This document shows, one piece after another, positions 16,676-24,447 of a stretch of 64,000 nucleotides of DNA. Source of the stretch: Brevibacillus porteri (GTDB taxonomy: Bacteria > Bacillota > Bacilli > Brevibacillales > Brevibacillaceae); the NCBI RefSeq assembly GCF_003013475.1, contig NZ_PXZO01000017.1, positions 1 through 64,000 on the forward strand, in the 5' to 3' direction. A program made the translations under genes and the position numbers. The notes under the pieces were generated by a model. The model did not search any database. It was not told where the DNA came from and worked only from the letters and a program-made list of their open reading frames with translations. Numbering within the stretch: position 1 is the stretch's first letter; the number at the start of each line of letters is the position of its first letter.

Positions 16676-17359
16676 ATGATGAGCCAATGGACGGAGCAAT
16701 CCGCCAAGCAATGGGATCAATTTGCAGAAGACTGGCGAAAACGAAGTGAGCACATGTGGGAAAAAGGTAGCCGCAGCACCATCCTCCCCTTTTTTATGAA
16801 ACATGTACCTGTCGGATCGGGACCTGTTCTCGATGCAGGCTGTGGTGACGGCTATGCCAGTTGCAAGCTTGCAGAGCATGGCTATCAGGTGGAGGGCATC
16901 GACATTGCCGGGGAAATGATTCGTCTCGCTCATGACCGGGTCATTTCCTTCCCAGGCTCTGTTCATTTTCAGTCAGGAGACATCAGTGAGCTTCCTTTTG
17001 CCAATGATTCATTCTCCGGTGTGCTCTCGATTAACGTAGTGGAATTCACGCCGTCTCCGCTCCAGGCACTCAAGGAGCTTCACCGCGTGCTCGCTCCCGG
17101 AGGAATTCTCGTCTTGGGTATCCTCGGTCCTACAGCGGGCCCACGCGCTCATAGCTATCGCAGACTCTATGAAGAGGCAACCATCCAAAATACGATGATG
17201 CCTTGGGAAGCCAAGCAGTTGGCGAGCGAAAATGGCTTCACACTGTTGGGTGAAGAACCAGTATACAAAGAAGGAATTACGCCAGATATCGCAGGTCGCT
17301 TAAGCGTAGAGCTGCGGGAGGCTGTCAGCTTTTTGACCTTGTTTGCTTTGCAGAAATAA
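16676..17359 (+). CDS. Class I SAM-dependent methyltransferase
   Basis: A 227-residue protein with the class I Rossmann fold: motif I VLDAGCGDGYASCKLAEHG (about residue 53), motif II region EGIDIAGEMI, and FSGVLSINVVEFTPSPLQALKELHRVLAPGG (about 110-140), typical of the Methyltransf_11 family. The substrate is not predictable. A GAAAGGCGT site precedes the ATG. The stop codon abuts the terminator of the opposite-strand repeat-protein gene. Confidence 0.88.
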   Translation: MMSQWTEQSAKQWDQFAEDWRKRSEHMWEKGSRSTILPFFMKHVPVGSGPVLDAGCGDGYASCKLAEHGYQVEGIDIAGEMIRLAHDRVISFPGSVHFQSGDISELPFANDSFSGVLSINVVEFTPSPLQALKELHRVLAPGGILVLGILGPTAGPRAHSYRRLYEEATIQNTMMPWEAKQLASENGFTLLGEEPVYKEGITPDIAGRLSVELREAVSFLTLFALQK

Positions 17360-17382
17360 AAAAGAGCCGCATACGCGACTCC
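17358..17382 (-). terminator. Terminator of the four-module protein gene
   Basis: On the minus strand GAGTCGC-N4-GCGGCTC is followed by TTTTTTATT. It is nearly identical to the terminator at 18801-18830, suggesting the two transcription units were duplicated together. Confidence 0.85.
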
Positions 17383-17419
17383 TACTTGATCATTTTAGTG
17401 AAGCTCCCTTTACAGATCA

Positions 17420-18694
17420 TTAGCGCTTATATTCAATGACATCTTCGACTGTGCCTGTTCCTTTCTCCAAATTGACGTCGGTAAAGTTCACCTTATATTT
17501 CGCCGACGGATTTCCATTTGGATACCAGTATACGTCAATGAATTGCAATACATCGTCAACTGTCACACCCGTAGCGGAAATTTCGTATGCACTTTCAGAT
17601 GGGGTAAAATTTTTCGCTTTCATAGCCTCTTTTGCTTTTTCAATGAAAGGGGCAGCTTGTTCTTGTGGAAGATCTCTCATAACGACGCCAAGCTCATTGA
17701 TCACTTTTGCACTTTTTACTGTCGCTGTGCCTTTCTCGACATCGACATCAACAAAATGGACAACATACCCTTTCGATTGTTCTTCAGCACTCCATAGAAC
17801 CTGTAAGGTCTTGTCTTTCTTGCTCCCGGAATGCGTCACCTTATATCCACTTTTTGGAAGTTCAATCTTCTCTACTTGCAAAGCCTCTTTTGCTTTTGCA
17901 AGAAACGGAGCTGCCTGCTTATCTGTCAATTTCAAGAGGTCCTTTTCTTGTTCCCTAGCCTCCTGTTTATCCTTTTCATCCTCCTCTTCCAAAGCGATGA
18001 GTTCATCATAAATGTCTACATATACATCATCGATTTTCCCCGTTCCTTTCTCCAGATCGACATCTGCAAATCGCACGGAGTAATACTTTCCTTCCTTTTG
18101 CCCCGCATCAGGACGCCAGGTAATTTGAACGCTTTCCAGCACATCGTCATAAGTACGGCTGCTGCTTGACATCTTGTACCCGCTCGCTGGCAGAGTTATA
18201 TTTTTTGCTTGCAAAGCCTCTTTTGCTTGTTCAATAAACGGAGCAGCCTGTTTTTCTGTCAGCTCCTCTTCGAAGGAACCTGGACGATTAATAACCTTTA
18301 CCGTTTTGAGAGTCCCTGTTCCTTTCTCTGCATCGATACCCTCGAATTCGGCGACATACGCCTTGTCCTTCACGTTGTTTTCAGATCGCCATATAACAGT
18401 CAAGGTATTGCTCTTTTTGCTGCCATAATTCCGAGCCTTGTAACCACTTTCCGGGAGAGAAATGTTTTTCGCTTGAAATGCTTCTTTTGCTTTTGCAAGA
18501 AACGGAGCCGCCTGTTGATCTGTCAGTTTCAAGAGATCGAATTCCTCGTCTGCTGCCTCGGCTGCAACGTTATCCTTCGTATCGTTGAGTGCGGCGCTGG
18601 CAGCTACTGGTGAGAACATGGCCGTCACTGTCAATGCGCTCATCACAGAAAGATTCAACCATGCAGCAGGTTTTTTCGTTTTGGACTTTTTCAT
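17420..18694 (-). CDS. Exported protein with four copies of an unrecognised ~85-residue module
   Basis: A 424-residue protein with a signal peptide or N-terminal anchor (residues 1-35, ending FSPVAASA). Four modules lie at about 57-138, 145-229, 256-338 and 342-423. Each begins with a helix (QAAPFxxxAKEAxxAK), then LPxSGY, a V-W strand pair, a Y-V-x-F strand and xDVDxEKGTGTV. Modules 1 and 3 resemble each other, as do 2 and 4, so the array is A-B-A-B, a duplicated pair; a charged linker (EEEDEKDKQEAREQEK) separates the halves. I do not recognise the family. The helix-plus-strands pattern recalls PepSY-like domains. I chose the ATG after GGAGGT. It has its own promoter region and terminator downstream of the two-component genes. 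Confidence 0.85.
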   Translation of the reverse strand: MKKSKTKKPAAWLNLSVMSALTVTAMFSPVAASAALNDTKDNVAAEAADEEFDLLKLTDQQAAPFLAKAKEAFQAKNISLPESGYKARNYGSKKSNTLTVIWRSENNVKDKAYVAEFEGIDAEKGTGTLKTVKVINRPGSFEEELTEKQAAPFIEQAKEALQAKNITLPASGYKMSSSSRTYDDVLESVQITWRPDAGQKEGKYYSVRFADVDLEKGTGKIDDVYVDIYDELIALEEEDEKDKQEAREQEKDLLKLTDKQAAPFLAKAKEALQVEKIELPKSGYKVTHSGSKKDKTLQVLWSAEEQSKGYVVHFVDVDVEKGTATVKSAKVINELGVVMRDLPQEQAAPFIEKAKEAMKAKNFTPSESAYEISATGVTVDDVLQFIDVYWYPNGNPSAKYKVNFTDVNLEKGTGTVEDVIEYKR

Positions 18695-18764
18695 CGTACT
18701 ACCTCCAAGGTTTTTTGCGTTGGATCGAGTGTTTGTACTCGTCATCCATAGAATAGCTGCTGAA

Positions 18765-18797
18765 TGTCATGGTTTAATCGGTAGGTTGTCATGGTTT
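18765..18797. promoter_or_regulatory. Paired direct repeats 22 bp apart, candidate OmpR-type response regulator site
   Basis: TGTCATGGTTT occurs at 18765-18775 and 18787-18797 (AAACCATGACA on the coding strand), exactly two helical turns apart. It lies 70-105 bp upstream of the four-module gene and just after the preceding gene's terminator. OmpR/PhoB-type regulators bind this kind of repeat. I do not see it upstream of the regulator gene itself. Confidence 0.5.
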
Positions 18798-18800
18798 TGT

Positions 18801-18830
18801 CAAAACAAAAGAGCCGCTATACGCGACTCT
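18801..18830 (-). terminator. Terminator of the three-module protein gene
   Basis: GAGTCGC-N5-GCGGCTC followed by TTTTGTTTT on the minus strand. It differs by one inserted base from the stem-loop at 17358-17382. Confidence 0.85.
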
Positions 18831-18864
18831 CCATGTTCTTCGTCCACATGCTAGGAGGAGCTTG

Positions 18865-20055
18865 TTACGAAGGATCGTTTCTCCTAACTTCAAGGTGCAT
18901 TAATTCACCTATTCCTTTGTCCAAATCAACGTCATCAAACGAAGCAATATAAACCCTATCCTTTATAAAAGCATGATCAGTCCCTTCAGCAACACCGTCG
19001 GGATACCAGCGTATATCCACCTCTGGTGGTCGTTTCGGTTGATCATCGTAGTACGAAATCGTGCTGCTAATCCAATAGCCACTTTCAGGAAGTTTTACCT
19101 GCTTCGCTTGAAAAGCGTCTTTTGCCATCTGGATATAAGAGGCTACCTGTGATGGTGTCAGTTTTACACGCCTGATAATCGGCTCTGGTGCTTTTTCTTG
19201 CACGATTCTCGTTTCTTCTTCGTCTGTTTCTACGTTCTCAACTGTACCTGTTCCTTTTTTTAAATCAACATCTGAAAATTGCACGTAATAAAGCTTGTCA
19301 TGAACAGCTTGATAAACATTATTGCTTCTCGTATATATTGGGTACCAGTAAAGATCGACAAGCGCTATCGTCTCTTTCTCCGTGATGGGTTTTATGAGCA
19401 AGCATCCCGCCAGATCGTAGCCGCTTTCCGGAATTTTCATATTCTTGTCTTTCCAAACTTTTTTTGCTTGGTCAATATATGGGGCGAACATCGTATTTGG
19501 TTTGAACGATGCGATGTCCCTGCGTATACAAATCTCGATCTTTTTAATTGTGCCCGTCCCTTTTTCAAAATCCACATCGGTCAAATTGACAAAATAGCTT
19601 TCCAGAAGTCCTTTGTAAGGTGGTTCGGCTCCTGCCTTTACTTTTGGATGCCACCATATCTCAGCGGTCGTTGTTTCCTCGCTTATGTCACCGAAAATAT
19701 CAAGCTCGTAATTACTATCAGGTAGGTCGATATGATTGGCGATAAATGCATCAGTTGCCAACTTGACGAAGGGCTCTCTCTGTTCTTTACTAAAGTCATT
19801 AAGACTTAAACTCACTGAACTTTCTTTGGTGGGTTTCGGATTATCGGTTTTCTTCTTTTCCTGCTGCTCTTCATCCTCTTTCGGTTGAAAAGGGTTTGAC
19901 GCTGTTGTTTCCGTCTTAATGACATCTTTGCTTTTATTGATTTCAGCCAAGCCAAACGTCGTCGGGGAGTAGCTCAAAGCGAGGGCTAACGTGCCAATCA
20001 CTCCAATACTTAGCCATACTCCCAGCTTTATTTTTGTTTGTGTCCCTTTTTTCAC
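18865..20055 (-). CDS. Exported protein with three copies of the same module
   Basis: 396 residues starting at a GTG preceded by GAGGAG. An N-terminal hydrophobic segment (about 10-30, then YSPTTFG) precedes a charged, low-complexity linker (about 56-80). Modules lie at about 86-176, 185-277 and 298-391, each with the helix (QREPFVKLATDAF, APYIDQAKKVW, VASYIQMAKDAF), P-x-SGY/SNY, W-x-P strand and DVDxxKGTGT motifs. Module 2 contains one cysteine, as does module 1. The third module is closest to the single module of the 178-residue neighbour (SGYWISST, W-YP-GV). It follows that gene by 28 nt, so the two are co-transcribed with the two-component system. Confidence 0.85.
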   Translation of the reverse strand: MKKGTQTKIKLGVWLSIGVIGTLALALSYSPTTFGLAEINKSKDVIKTETTASNPFQPKEDEEQQEKKKTDNPKPTKESSVSLSLNDFSKEQREPFVKLATDAFIANHIDLPDSNYELDIFGDISEETTTAEIWWHPKVKAGAEPPYKGLLESYFVNLTDVDFEKGTGTIKKIEICIRRDIASFKPNTMFAPYIDQAKKVWKDKNMKIPESGYDLAGCLLIKPITEKETIALVDLYWYPIYTRSNNVYQAVHDKLYYVQFSDVDLKKGTGTVENVETDEEETRIVQEKAPEPIIRRVKLTPSQVASYIQMAKDAFQAKQVKLPESGYWISSTISYYDDQPKRPPEVDIRWYPDGVAEGTDHAFIKDRVYIASFDDVDLDKGIGELMHLEVRRNDPS

Positions 20056-20083
20056 GATTTTTTCTCCTCACAGTCCCTGCTTC

Positions 20084-20620
20084 TTATTCTGCGTTTTCGC
20101 CATACCAATGGGATTCACCGTAATTCCAAATAACTTCAAGTTCAACCATTTTCCCTACGCTTTTTTCCACATCGGCGTTGTAAAAAAGTGCGTAGTAAAC
20201 CTTTTCCTTGATTTTGCTATGTTGGCCAAAAACAACGCCATTGGGATACCAGATGATATCCACATGATTTCTGCCTTCCGTCACGGTACTGCTGATCCAA
20301 TAACCGGTCTCAGGGGGGGCCATGCCTTGCGCTTCGAACGCTTCTCTTGCCATCTGAATAAAGGGAGCCGCCTGTTCCTTGGTCAACGGACGATCAAAGG
20401 AGTTTTTTTTCTGCTCATGGCTTTGGTTCCAAGCGATTTCTTTGTTTTCCGGGTTTGCTGGTGGAGAAGCTTCCGTCATAATGACATCCTTTTTGCTGTC
20501 CAGAACAGCTGGACCGAAAGCAGCCGGAGAAAAGAAGGCAGCCACACCTAGTATGCCGATAACAACAAGACTAAGCATGAAGCCATGGGACTTTATCTTT
20601 ATTTTCTTGAAATTTCGCAA
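20084..20620 (-). CDS. Exported protein with one copy of the same module
   Basis: 178 residues. The TTG start is preceded by GGAGG 6 nt away and lies 15 nt after the kinase stop, so it is in the same operon. An N-terminal membrane segment (about 14-31) is followed by FSPAAFGPAVLDSKKDVI, a conserved post-anchor sequence shared with the two larger paralogues, then a linker and a single module (about 79-165: LTKEQAAPFIQMAREAF, ETGYWISST, VDIIWYPNG, YNADVEKSVGKM). The function is unknown. Location next to the kinase suggests an extracytoplasmic accessory or output protein of the signalling system. Confidence 0.82.
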   Translation of the reverse strand: MRNFKKIKIKSHGFMLSLVVIGILGVAAFFSPAAFGPAVLDSKKDVIMTEASPPANPENKEIAWNQSHEQKKNSFDRPLTKEQAAPFIQMAREAFEAQGMAPPETGYWISSTVTEGRNHVDIIWYPNGVVFGQHSKIKEKVYYALFYNADVEKSVGKMVELEVIWNYGESHWYGENAE

Positions 20621-20635
20621 TAGATGCCTCCACCG

Positions 20636-22078
20636 TCACGTCGAAGTTTGTACGGGAACCCTTGTGTAAACCGATGTTCCCCCGTTTAATCGGCTTTTCA
20701 TATCAATACTTCCATGGTGTGCCGTGGCAATCGCTTTGCACAGAGACAGCCCTAAACCGTGTCCGTTCTTTTTTCGATCCCTCGAACTATCCAGCATAAA
20801 AAATGGTTGAAACACATTCGCCAAATGCTCTTCCGGCACCCCACAGCCATGGTCTTCCACGCAAAAAACAACAAAAGAGTCTTCTGTATAAACAGCAAGT
20901 CGTATGACTGTATCGTTTTCAGACGCTTTGGAGGCATTTTCCACCAAATTGCTTAACAACACCAAAAAAAGCTCCGGATCAACAGTAACGGTAGCGACAG
21001 AATACGCTATGTCCAGCGTTTGCCCCCTTCTGTCCAACGTAAACTGGGAAATGATTTTCAACTGCTGCATGAGGGAAGAAACATCAATTTGCTGTTTGTT
21101 CGGTGGCTCCCCATTTCCAAGGCGGAAAAGCTCCAACAGCTTTTTTGACATTCCGTCAAGCCGCTTGCTCTCCGAGTGAATGAAACGCAGAGCCTGCTCG
21201 ACGTCTTTTTCTTCCAGGTGATAATTCTGAAGCAAGCTGGCATAGCCCATGATGGATGTAAGCGGCGTTTTAAATTCATGGGCCAGACTTGCGATAAACG
21301 CCTCTCTTTCCGTTACACCCCTCTGCAGAAGCTCCATGTTGGATTGGATCGCCTCCGCCATATAATTGAAGTCAACCGCGAGCCGGCCAATCTCATCGGC
21401 ATGCTGAACCGTTATGCGATGCTGATAGCTTCCTTTTGCAATCCCTTGAGCCTGTATGCTTAACAGGCCGAGTGGACGCAAGGCTTGTCTGATCAGGAGA
21501 TACAGGCCTACCGCAAAGACCGTCAAGCCAACCAATACCCAAAAAGAGATCTGTAAGGAGAGTGACTTCTGATCATTGATCAGGCTCGTTATGTCATGGG
21601 CGTAATCCAATCGAAGCAGTTGGTCATCTATTTTCATCCAGCTCGAAACAAACAGTACGGTGCGCGCATCTATGTTTCGAATCACATAGCTTCTTCTCCC
21701 ATCTTTGGGTGGGACAAGACTCATTACCTTCTCTTCTTCATTCAATATACTGCTAAAATGCTTCTCGCCAGATTCACCCGTTATGGCAAGATGACTTCTC
21801 TGATCAGTAAAATACTGCCCATAATTTTGAAAAGATTTCGTCAAAATGTCTTTCAGCAACGTCGGATAGTAATTATCAATTGTACTTTCATACATTTTCA
21901 GTGAGTTCCCGATCATGCTATGGTTCTCAAGAGAACTGCTGATTTCCCTTTGAAGATTGTACTCAATGGAAACCTCGATGATCCGGTAGGAAACAAAGAC
22001 GATGACCACCGTCACCAATCCGAACACCATGAGATAGATTCGCATCCACAGAGGTGTTTTCTTCATCCTCTCACGCAT
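20636..22078 (-). CDS. Two-component sensor histidine kinase
   Basis: About 480 residues. Two membrane segments (about 14-34 and 177-197) flank an extracytoplasmic sensor domain of about 140 residues that I do not recognise. HAMP follows (198-250), then HisKA with phospho-acceptor His267 in SLAHEFKTPLTSIMGYASLL, and HATPase_c with N, G1 and G2 boxes (NLVENASKAS, VEDHGCGVPEEHL, GHGLGLSLCKAI). I chose the ATG at 22078, right after the regulator's stop. It is co-transcribed with the response regulator upstream and the single- and three-module proteins downstream, which may feed information to its sensor domain. Confidence 0.92.
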   Translation of the reverse strand: MRERMKKTPLWMRIYLMVFGLVTVVIVFVSYRIIEVSIEYNLQREISSSLENHSMIGNSLKMYESTIDNYYPTLLKDILTKSFQNYGQYFTDQRSHLAITGESGEKHFSSILNEEEKVMSLVPPKDGRRSYVIRNIDARTVLFVSSWMKIDDQLLRLDYAHDITSLINDQKSLSLQISFWVLVGLTVFAVGLYLLIRQALRPLGLLSIQAQGIAKGSYQHRITVQHADEIGRLAVDFNYMAEAIQSNMELLQRGVTEREAFIASLAHEFKTPLTSIMGYASLLQNYHLEEKDVEQALRFIHSESKRLDGMSKKLLELFRLGNGEPPNKQQIDVSSLMQQLKIISQFTLDRRGQTLDIAYSVATVTVDPELFLVLLSNLVENASKASENDTVIRLAVYTEDSFVVFCVEDHGCGVPEEHLANVFQPFFMLDSSRDRKKNGHGLGLSLCKAIATAHHGSIDMKSRLNGGTSVYTRVPVQTST

Positions 22079-22079
22079 C

Positions 22080-22739
22080 TTACAACTCCATTCGATAACC
22101 AATTTTGTGCACAGTATGAATATGATCGGACAAACCTAATTTTGTTCGCAGATTCAAGATATGTGTATCAATTGTTCGGGTGCTGCCATAAAAGTCATAA
22201 CCCCAGACCTGATTCAGTAAACTTTCACGAGAAAAAGCAATATTCGGATTATGCACCAAAAACTCAAGCAACTCATATTCCTTCGGGGTTAACGTGACGA
22301 GCTGATTATTTTTGTACACTTTGCGGCTATGGTAATCCACTGTCACATCGCCTACGGTCAATGTTTCCAATACAACCTGATGACTTCTTCTCAGAGCGAC
22401 TTCCACTCGTGCCAACAACTCCAACAAATCAAAAGGTTTTGTAATATAATCATCAGCACCAAGACGCAAACCTTGTACTTTGTCCATAACACTTGTCTTG
22501 GCTGTAACAAAAATGACCGGGATATTCTTTTTCTTAAAGGATTCCAACAGTGTGAACCCGTCAACTCCAGGCAGCATGATGTCAAGGAGCGCCAAGTGAT
22601 ACTCCTTTTCTTCGAGTTCGTTCAACGCTGTGCTACCGTCGGATGAAACTTTACAGTCATAGCCCGAGGCGCCTAATGTCATTTTGATTAGTTCGGATAT
22701 GGACGGATCATCTTCAGCGATTAGGATAGAATATGCCAT
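22080..22739 (-). CDS. OmpR/PhoB-family response regulator
   Basis: 219 residues: receiver domain (1-115; acidic AEDD, Asp in LALLDIMLPGVDGF, Lys in DDYITKPFD) and a winged-helix Trans_reg_C domain (about 125-218; LTPKEYELLEFLVHNPNIAFSRESLLNQVWGYDF, TRTIDTHILNLRTKL). It is the partner of the kinase at 20636; the genes abut. GGAGGTGTAAGTAA precedes the ATG. It is the first gene of an operon with a strong sigma-A-like promoter at 22762-22790. The paired direct repeat at 18765-18797 is a candidate binding site. Confidence 0.93.
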   Translation of the reverse strand: MAYSILIAEDDPSISELIKMTLGASGYDCKVSSDGSTALNELEEKEYHLALLDIMLPGVDGFTLLESFKKKNIPVIFVTAKTSVMDKVQGLRLGADDYITKPFDLLELLARVEVALRRSHQVVLETLTVGDVTVDYHSRKVYKNNQLVTLTPKEYELLEFLVHNPNIAFSRESLLNQVWGYDFYGSTRTIDTHILNLRTKLGLSDHIHTVHKIGYRMEL

Positions 22740-22761
22740 TTACTTACACCTCCACCATCAT

Positions 22762-22790
22762 TACACATTCCCGGTGTTTTCTTGTCAACA
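22762..22790 (-). promoter_or_regulatory. Sigma-A promoter of the two-component/module operon
   Basis: On the minus strand, TTGACA, a 17-bp spacer and TGTAAT lie 23 nt upstream of the response regulator start. Confidence 0.75.
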
Positions 22791-22825
22791 AAATGTAAAA
22801 ATACAGGTCCACACGTAAACAAAAA

Positions 22826-22866
22826 GACCCGTACGATCACTATTTTATAAAGTGATCGTACGGGTC
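22826..22866 (-). terminator. Strong hairpin terminator
   Basis: A perfect 16-bp stem (22826-22841 with 22851-22866) and a 9-nt AT loop, followed on the minus strand by C and TTTTT-rich sequence. It ends the gene at 22896 and insulates the two-component operon. Confidence 0.9.
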
Positions 22867-22895
22867 ACATTCAATATAGACTACCGCCTTTTTAC

Positions 22896-24314
22896 TTAAC
22901 GGTACTGAATATTATTCAGTTGCATCCACATCAATTTACTGTCAATCAACATGGCAAGCGTCATCTCATCCATTCCATGCAGTTGACGGTACAGACGTTG
23001 GGTTTCGACCAAGTCATTGTAGGTCAAGAACGGATAGTCTGGTCTGCCGAATGTCCCGTCCGGAAAATAAGCGTAATGCAAATCGCCATTTCCGAGAATC
23101 CACTGCGATCCGAGGTTTACGACACCGTAGAGCATGATGTCTGCTAAGTCTCTGTCCGTCTGGTCCCCGAATTGCAGGTAGCTTTTGTAGAGAAAATTGA
23201 TTTCGGCCAACTGATGATTCAAAGAAACGTGTGTCTGAATCATTGGATTCGTTGCTGTTGCGTAGTCAGAAACCAGCCACCCTTGCTGTACACCAGCGAC
23301 GACAAAACGGTTCGTGGCTGCGTGATTGTGAAAGTAAGAAGCATATTTTTTCGCCGATTGGCAAAAGTCTGTTTCTTGGTACTGATCACAGCCCCGCAGC
23401 ATCAGATCAGCCGCTCCTGTGTTGAATCTCGTATCGTAAAAGCCCTCTGGTATCCCGTAATCACCGCTTAACCACAAGGAGCGCGGCTGTGTCTTCCAGT
23501 ATCCCTGAGGCTCCTGCTGCTTCAGGCTCGCTTTCAACATTACATAGCCCATATCCCGGGCAGCCTTGCTTCCACCTGTATATAAAAAGGAGCGAAGGAC
23601 ATAATTTTCAGGAATTCGCCAAAAGGAGGACTCCGAAGTCGGCTCGTACGTGGAAGGGCTTTGATAGTAATACCCATCGTACAGCCATTTTGCCTTTTCC
23701 GTAACGTCTAAGTTAAGCCAGACGCTGTCAATCGATTGTTCTCCCCAAGGAACGAGTGGATCTCTCGAATCGAGCGCCCACATTTCGCTGATAAAGCCAG
23801 CTTTCATCGGCAGCTTGATCACAAGCTCGACACCAGAAGACGTCTGCTTTACTTCAACTGGTAGCGCCAATGCAGGCTTTTCTTCAATCGTGGCTCTGCC
23901 TTTATCCACGTAGGTAATGGGCTTGCCTAACCAAATATACCTGCCCTCTGTCTCTACAAAACCAGAGGCAAGCGGAAGAGTCTGGACTTGATCAAGCGTG
24001 ACGACCTTCCAATACGGTTTCTTCGACTCATCATAGGCTCGATAGCGGAACATCATGTTCTGACTGTTACCCTGAATCGGAATGGTGAAAACGTAGGGCA
24101 TCATATTGCGCTGACCTGTCATTTTATGGGCCCAATACGTGACACCATCTGGGAATCGAAATTCTTGTTTTTGGTGAATCGCGCCATTCAGGTGGTTAAC
24201 ATTCTCCGATTCTGTTGGTTTTTTCCATTCGTTTGCAGAAATATGGCTCGGAAAGAAACTACTTACGGCGATGGCCGTCATCAAAAGGAGCATTCTGCTG
24301 ATTTTTCTGACCAT
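22896..24314 (-). CDS. Secreted protein of unknown function, possible (alpha/alpha)-barrel
   Basis: 472 residues with a cleavable signal peptide (about 1-27, ending HISANE). The N-terminal third is beta-rich. The C-terminal half (about 215-470) is helical with aromatic-rich repeats (YDGYYYQSP, WLSGDYGIPEGFYDTRFNTGAADLMLRG, SLNHQLAEINFLYKSYLQFGD, ILGNGDLHYAYFPDGTFG) that recall (alpha/alpha)6-barrel carbohydrate-active or epimerase-like enzymes. I cannot name a family. Two cysteines (GCDQYQETDFC) could form a disulfide outside the cell. It is monocistronic, divergent from the secreted M14 carboxypeptidase at 24448. Confidence 0.75.
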   Translation of the reverse strand: MVRKISRMLLLMTAIAVSSFFPSHISANEWKKPTESENVNHLNGAIHQKQEFRFPDGVTYWAHKMTGQRNMMPYVFTIPIQGNSQNMMFRYRAYDESKKPYWKVVTLDQVQTLPLASGFVETEGRYIWLGKPITYVDKGRATIEEKPALALPVEVKQTSSGVELVIKLPMKAGFISEMWALDSRDPLVPWGEQSIDSVWLNLDVTEKAKWLYDGYYYQSPSTYEPTSESSFWRIPENYVLRSFLYTGGSKAARDMGYVMLKASLKQQEPQGYWKTQPRSLWLSGDYGIPEGFYDTRFNTGAADLMLRGCDQYQETDFCQSAKKYASYFHNHAATNRFVVAGVQQGWLVSDYATATNPMIQTHVSLNHQLAEINFLYKSYLQFGDQTDRDLADIMLYGVVNLGSQWILGNGDLHYAYFPDGTFGRPDYPFLTYNDLVETQRLYRQLHGMDEMTLAMLIDSKLMWMQLNNIQYR

Positions 24315-24447
24315 GTCATCCCCCTATCTTATTAAAGGAGAACCGAAAGTCCTACTTTAAAATGAATATTTCGTAGCGATTATTATTTTTATAATAATCT
24401 GATAAATTAATCATAGGTGTCTTATTTTATTTCTCAGGAGGGAATTT

